A DNA stretch of 28,766 nucleotides, from NCBI GenBank assembly GCA_014925825.1, contig JACGCK010000401.1, positions 1 to 28,766 of the forward strand. The letters run 5' to 3'. A program made the position numbers and the translations under genes. This DNA comes from Pholiota molesta. Lineage: Eukaryota; Basidiomycota; Agaricomycetes; Agaricales; Strophariaceae. Shown in pieces: positions 27,771-28,766 of the stretch; the stretch's first letter is position 1; each line of letters starts with the position of its first letter. The notes beneath the pieces were generated by a model. That model made no database searches. It saw only the letters and a list, made by a program, of their open reading frames with translations, and was not told where the DNA came from.

Positions 27771-28766
27771 CGGGCCCATAGGACAGATAATGGGTGTAAA
27801 TCCCCATAGGAAGGATTTTCCAAAAATGAGATGTGGCACCGACTGCAGTCAGAAGTAAAGTCGCAGGAATTTGGTTGGTCTCCCGGTTCCTGCGACTCCG
27901 GGGTTCCGGCTTATCGGATCCATGCGAACGAGCAGACCGCACCACAACTCGTGCCTCAAGGGAGTTAACGAAGTAATGGTAAACGGTACTGATGTGATAG
28001 CAGATCTCCAAGGCCGACGGAGCGAAACGTCAATTGCACTGGTAATGTGGGCGAAGTAATGGTTTCATGACAAACGTCTCACGGCCTTGAGAATAGTACG
28101 TTGCCTGCAGAGCAAATATTGGTGAATAGTAAAATTGTCGATTTTCGGTAGTGGCGCACAATCAGATAGAGATCTGCCGCAGGCCAACCGCAGGCAAGGT
28201 CGTAAGGCCTAGATGGGCGCTGCGGTCAGCGCTAATACATGTCAAGCGGATAGTTGAGCATTGCGAAACAGCACAGCAATAATTACATCATCTCGAAAAG
28301 AGTGGTATGCTCAAGCTGAAAGTACCGAGTCCATAGGTCTGGAAATCGATAAAAATAAAACTTGAGAAGGACCCATGGATTCCAACTTGCTGACGATGAT
28401 TATGAGTGGAACATGTCCTACAATAGTATAAAACACTCACGGAGATAGCGCCAAAGTTTGCGCTTAGCTGTGCGATGAGTAAATATTAAAAGGCCACCTA
28501 TGGCCACGAAGAGATGCCGTGAACCGACGGACAGGCGGCGTTGTACTGTCAAGAGATGTGCCGAACGAGATCCCAACGATGGTAATTCTCGCAGCTCGAT
28601 ATCTGGAGTTATCAATGAGATAAGTCTTGGAGAAAGATACAGGATTACACCGCCTGAAACTGGACGTCAGTCGAGAGCGGCGACGTCCAAACGACAGCTT
28701 ACACAGCCTGCTTCTATTTTGGTGGTTGGCTATAGTTCGCTTCCCTCGTGTTCGAGTCGAGCCCGT
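27771..28766. other. Right flank, mostly gene-free; possible partial minus-strand exon
   Basis: The proximal part should be the promoter of the oxidoreductase-like gene. At 28418-28615 a 65-codon minus-strand frame contains a hydrophobic run (HLFVAIGGLLIF) flanked by basic residues and ends at a plausible GTGAGTG donor, so it might be an internal exon of a gene continuing past the window. I cannot connect it to other exons, and no family is recognised. Confidence 0.3.

Noticed and set aside
27664..28011. In-frame upstream extension of the oxidoreductase-like gene
   Set aside because: It crosses a good TATA box (27761-27770) and its residues look like translated 5' non-coding DNA; the ATG at 27663 starts a typical cytosolic N-terminus.
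28745..28766. GTTCGAGTC resembling a tRNA T-loop at the right edge
   Set aside because: The flanking bases do not form a five-pair T stem, and no D-arm or anticodon arm is visible upstream.

Overview
The window is nuclear DNA from a filamentous basidiomycete, most likely an Agaricomycete. Genes are close together and split by many GT-AG introns of about 50-70 nt. Every recognisable protein is a fungal nuclear gene: SF3A1, CMS1, Ubc6, two mitoribosomal proteins, an ERI-1-type exonuclease and a Ser/Thr-rich single-pass membrane protein of a kind common in mushrooms. There are no bacterial operons, CRISPR arrays or rRNA genes, and I found no convincing tRNA.

Layout. 1-1769 is gene-free apart from a 153-bp CACTG-ended miniature transposon (749-901). 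A UBC6-type tail-anchored E2 (minus, 1770-3169) is divergent from a small twin-CX9C mitoribosomal protein, Mrp10/mS37 (plus, 3464-3929). Next are three tandem plus-strand paralogues, each with an N-terminal NYN (PIN-like) RNase domain, a long disordered linker and one or two C-terminal winged-helix-like modules (4684-6641, 7074-9370, 9971-12251). The second and third form a recent direct duplication that includes their promoters. A single-pass membrane protein (minus, 12727-14092) and a GC-rich Pro/Ser-rich protein (plus, 17244-17822) lie head to head. Their shared upstream region is split by a 2,480-bp foldback transposon: two nearly identical 1.16-kb arms around a 164-bp centre, flanked by an exact 8-bp target-site duplication.

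The right half is mainly housekeeping: SF3A1 (minus, 18760-21413), divergent mitoribosomal mL60/Mrpl31 (plus, 21588-22079), CMS1 (minus, 22144-23306), divergent ERI-1-like exonuclease carrying one frameshift (plus, 23486-24975), and a 12-exon polytopic membrane oxidoreductase-like protein related to the C-terminal half of TmpL/NRPS12-type proteins (minus, 25457-27663). The last kilobase has only an unconvincing partial ORF.

How the genes relate. Several pairs share short bidirectional promoters (UBC6/mS37, SF3A1/mL60, CMS1/ERI-like). The less ordinary content is the NYN ribonuclease-like array together with the hairpin-forming transposon next to it. A functional link between these two is only a hypothesis. 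Exon structures were worked out by hand from splice sites and reading frame; junctions that could not be made consistent are flagged.
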